Assembly (NCBI GenBank): GCA_035565355.1
Contig: DATMSM010000062.1
Coordinates: 1 to 38,773 of the forward strand
DNA from: Ga0074130 sp035565355
Lineage (GTDB): Bacteria; Pseudomonadota; Gammaproteobacteria; Burkholderiales; Rhodocyclaceae
Direction of reading: 5' to 3'
Length of the DNA stretch: 38,773 nucleotides
Under the pieces are notes generated by a model. The model had not been told where the DNA came from and did no database searches. It saw only the letters and a program-made list of their open reading frames with translations. Positions within the stretch are counted from its first letter, which is position 1; every line of letters starts with the position of its first letter. Shown here piece after piece: positions 38,036 to 38,773 of the stretch. Made by a program: the position numbers and the translations under genes.

Positions 38036-38773
38036 TCAGTTGGGACGCTGGGTTTCCACCATCTGCAGGGGTTCTTCCGCAACAACGACCGGTGCGCGCG
38101 GCTTGCGGCCGAGCTGGACGGTCGGCTCGGGAGCCGCCGGAGCCAACGAACCTGCCTTGGTTTCGATCATGACGAGACCGGCACTGGCCAGATCCGCCGG
38201 CTTGCTTTCCACCACAGGGGCAGCAGCAGGCGCGATGGGTTCGACAGCCGGTGCGACAGGGGCAACGGGCTTGGCCGCAACTTCTGCCTCGGCCGGGGTT
38301 GCAACCGCAGATACTGCGGCGACAGCTTCCGTTACCGGCTGGCTGGCCTGTACAGGGGCTGCGGTCGCGGTTTCGACAGCAGGGGTATCGGCAGCAAGCG
38401 CTACTTCACGGGTGCTTTCCACAGCGGCGGGGGCAGTGTCTGCCTGGGCAGCAACGGGAGCCATGGCCACTGCGGGGCTGACGATCTCCGCAACGGTGCG
38501 GATCTCGCTGCTGTTGTCTGCGGCTTCAACGGCGGCCTCTGTGACGTCGGACGCTTCGGTCTGAGCTGTCACTTCGGCGTTGTCACGGCCTTCCTGGTTA
38601 CGGCTACGGCCACGACCGCCGCGACGACCGCGACGACGACCGCCGGCTTCAGCGCCACCAGCCTGTTGGGCTTCAGCCACGCCTTCGGCAGCTTGGGCAG
38701 CATCGTTCACGACGCCGGATTCAGCGTTTGCTTCGGCATTGCGCGGCGGGCGGGGTTCACGCGGCTCGCGCGG
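38036..38773 (-). CDS. rne: Ribonuclease E, C-terminal tail (partial, runs off the right edge)
   Basis: Only the last 245 codons are inside the window; the frame stays open to the edge and the catalytic S1/RNase domains lie outside. The visible part begins with a basic, Arg-rich stretch (PREPREPRPPR, then GGRRRGRRGGRGRSRNQEG) like the RNA-binding and degradosome-scaffold regions of RNase E. It continues with a long low-complexity Ala/Val/Pro/Glu region. The family assignment rests on this tail type and the short conserved terminus (LGRKPRAPVVVAEEPLQMVETQ), typical of betaproteobacterial RNase E, so I am less sure than for full-length genes. Confidence 0.75.
   Translation of the reverse strand, partial: PREPREPRPPRNAEANAESGVVNDAAQAAEGVAEAQQAGGAEAGGRRRGRRGGRGRSRNQEGRDNAEVTAQTEASDVTEAAVEAADNSSEIRTVAEIVSPAVAMAPVAAQADTAPAAVESTREVALAADTPAVETATAAPVQASQPVTEAVAAVSAVATPAEAEVAAKPVAPVAPAVEPIAPAAAPVVESKPADLASAGLVMIETKAGSLAPAAPEPTVQLGRKPRAPVVVAEEPLQMVETQRPN

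Noticed and set aside
1..38773. CRISPR arrays, insertion sequences, prophage genes, rRNA
   Set aside because: No regularly spaced repeats, transposase or integrase motifs, phage structural genes or rRNA segments were seen on either strand.

Overview
The window looks like a chromosomal segment of a GC-rich betaproteobacterium, probably of the Rhodocyclales/Nitrosomonadales type. This is inferred from gene content (CynS with an NrtABD-type transporter, HemP beside TonB/ExbBD, a large soluble-tailed RNase E, a large-subunit KatE catalase) and from uniformly high-GC coding sequence. No species can be named from the sequence alone. Except for the A/T-rich first 235 bases, nothing looks like a mobile island: I see no transposase, integrase, phage gene or CRISPR array.

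Layout. 1-235: A/T-rich non-coding DNA. 236-5953 (minus strand): a cyanate/nitrate module, transcribed as histidine kinase, LuxR-type response regulator, then substrate-binding protein, permease, ATPase and cyanase. A perfect 10+2+10 inverted repeat lies upstream of the transport genes. 6075-16298: mixed housekeeping and accessory genes (hexose-6-phosphate mutarotase, phytase-like esterase, pirin, TenA, TSUP permease, membrane diguanylate cyclase, OsmC, two EamA exporters, flavin reductase). 16403-21997: KatE catalase, release factor 3 and several small or secreted proteins.

22214-31524 is the most interesting part. A MerR-family regulator (22214-23110, minus) carries the full residue signature of a B12-dependent photoreceptor of the CarH/LitR type: Wx9EH, then a lower-ligand ExHxxG whose spacing matches Thermus CarH exactly. 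It is divergent from a tightly packed operon: FAD oxidoreductase, DUF1365, cyclopropane-fatty-acid-synthase-like methyltransferase, chalcone-isomerase-like protein, MelB-type transporter, DUF3833 lipoprotein, SDR and SnoaL-like protein. Most joints are overlaps or gaps of a few bases. The 81-bp divergent region holds two overlapping promoters and two 17-bp near-identical operator-like palindromes in inverted orientation, 63 bp centre to centre. Each palindrome also contains the Shine-Dalgarno sequence of the adjacent start codon. The simplest reading is a light-switched, membrane-lipid-modifying stress operon. A soluble PAS-PAS chemoreceptor follows on the same strand before the first strong terminator.

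31593-38773: terminator, tRNA-Asn with an excellent promoter, aromatic aminotransferase, uvrB with a low-molecular-weight phosphatase, and a minus-strand iron/heme uptake operon tonB-exbB-exbD-hemP with Fur-box-like sites upstream. The window ends inside the C-terminal tail of ribonuclease E, which has a strong terminator.
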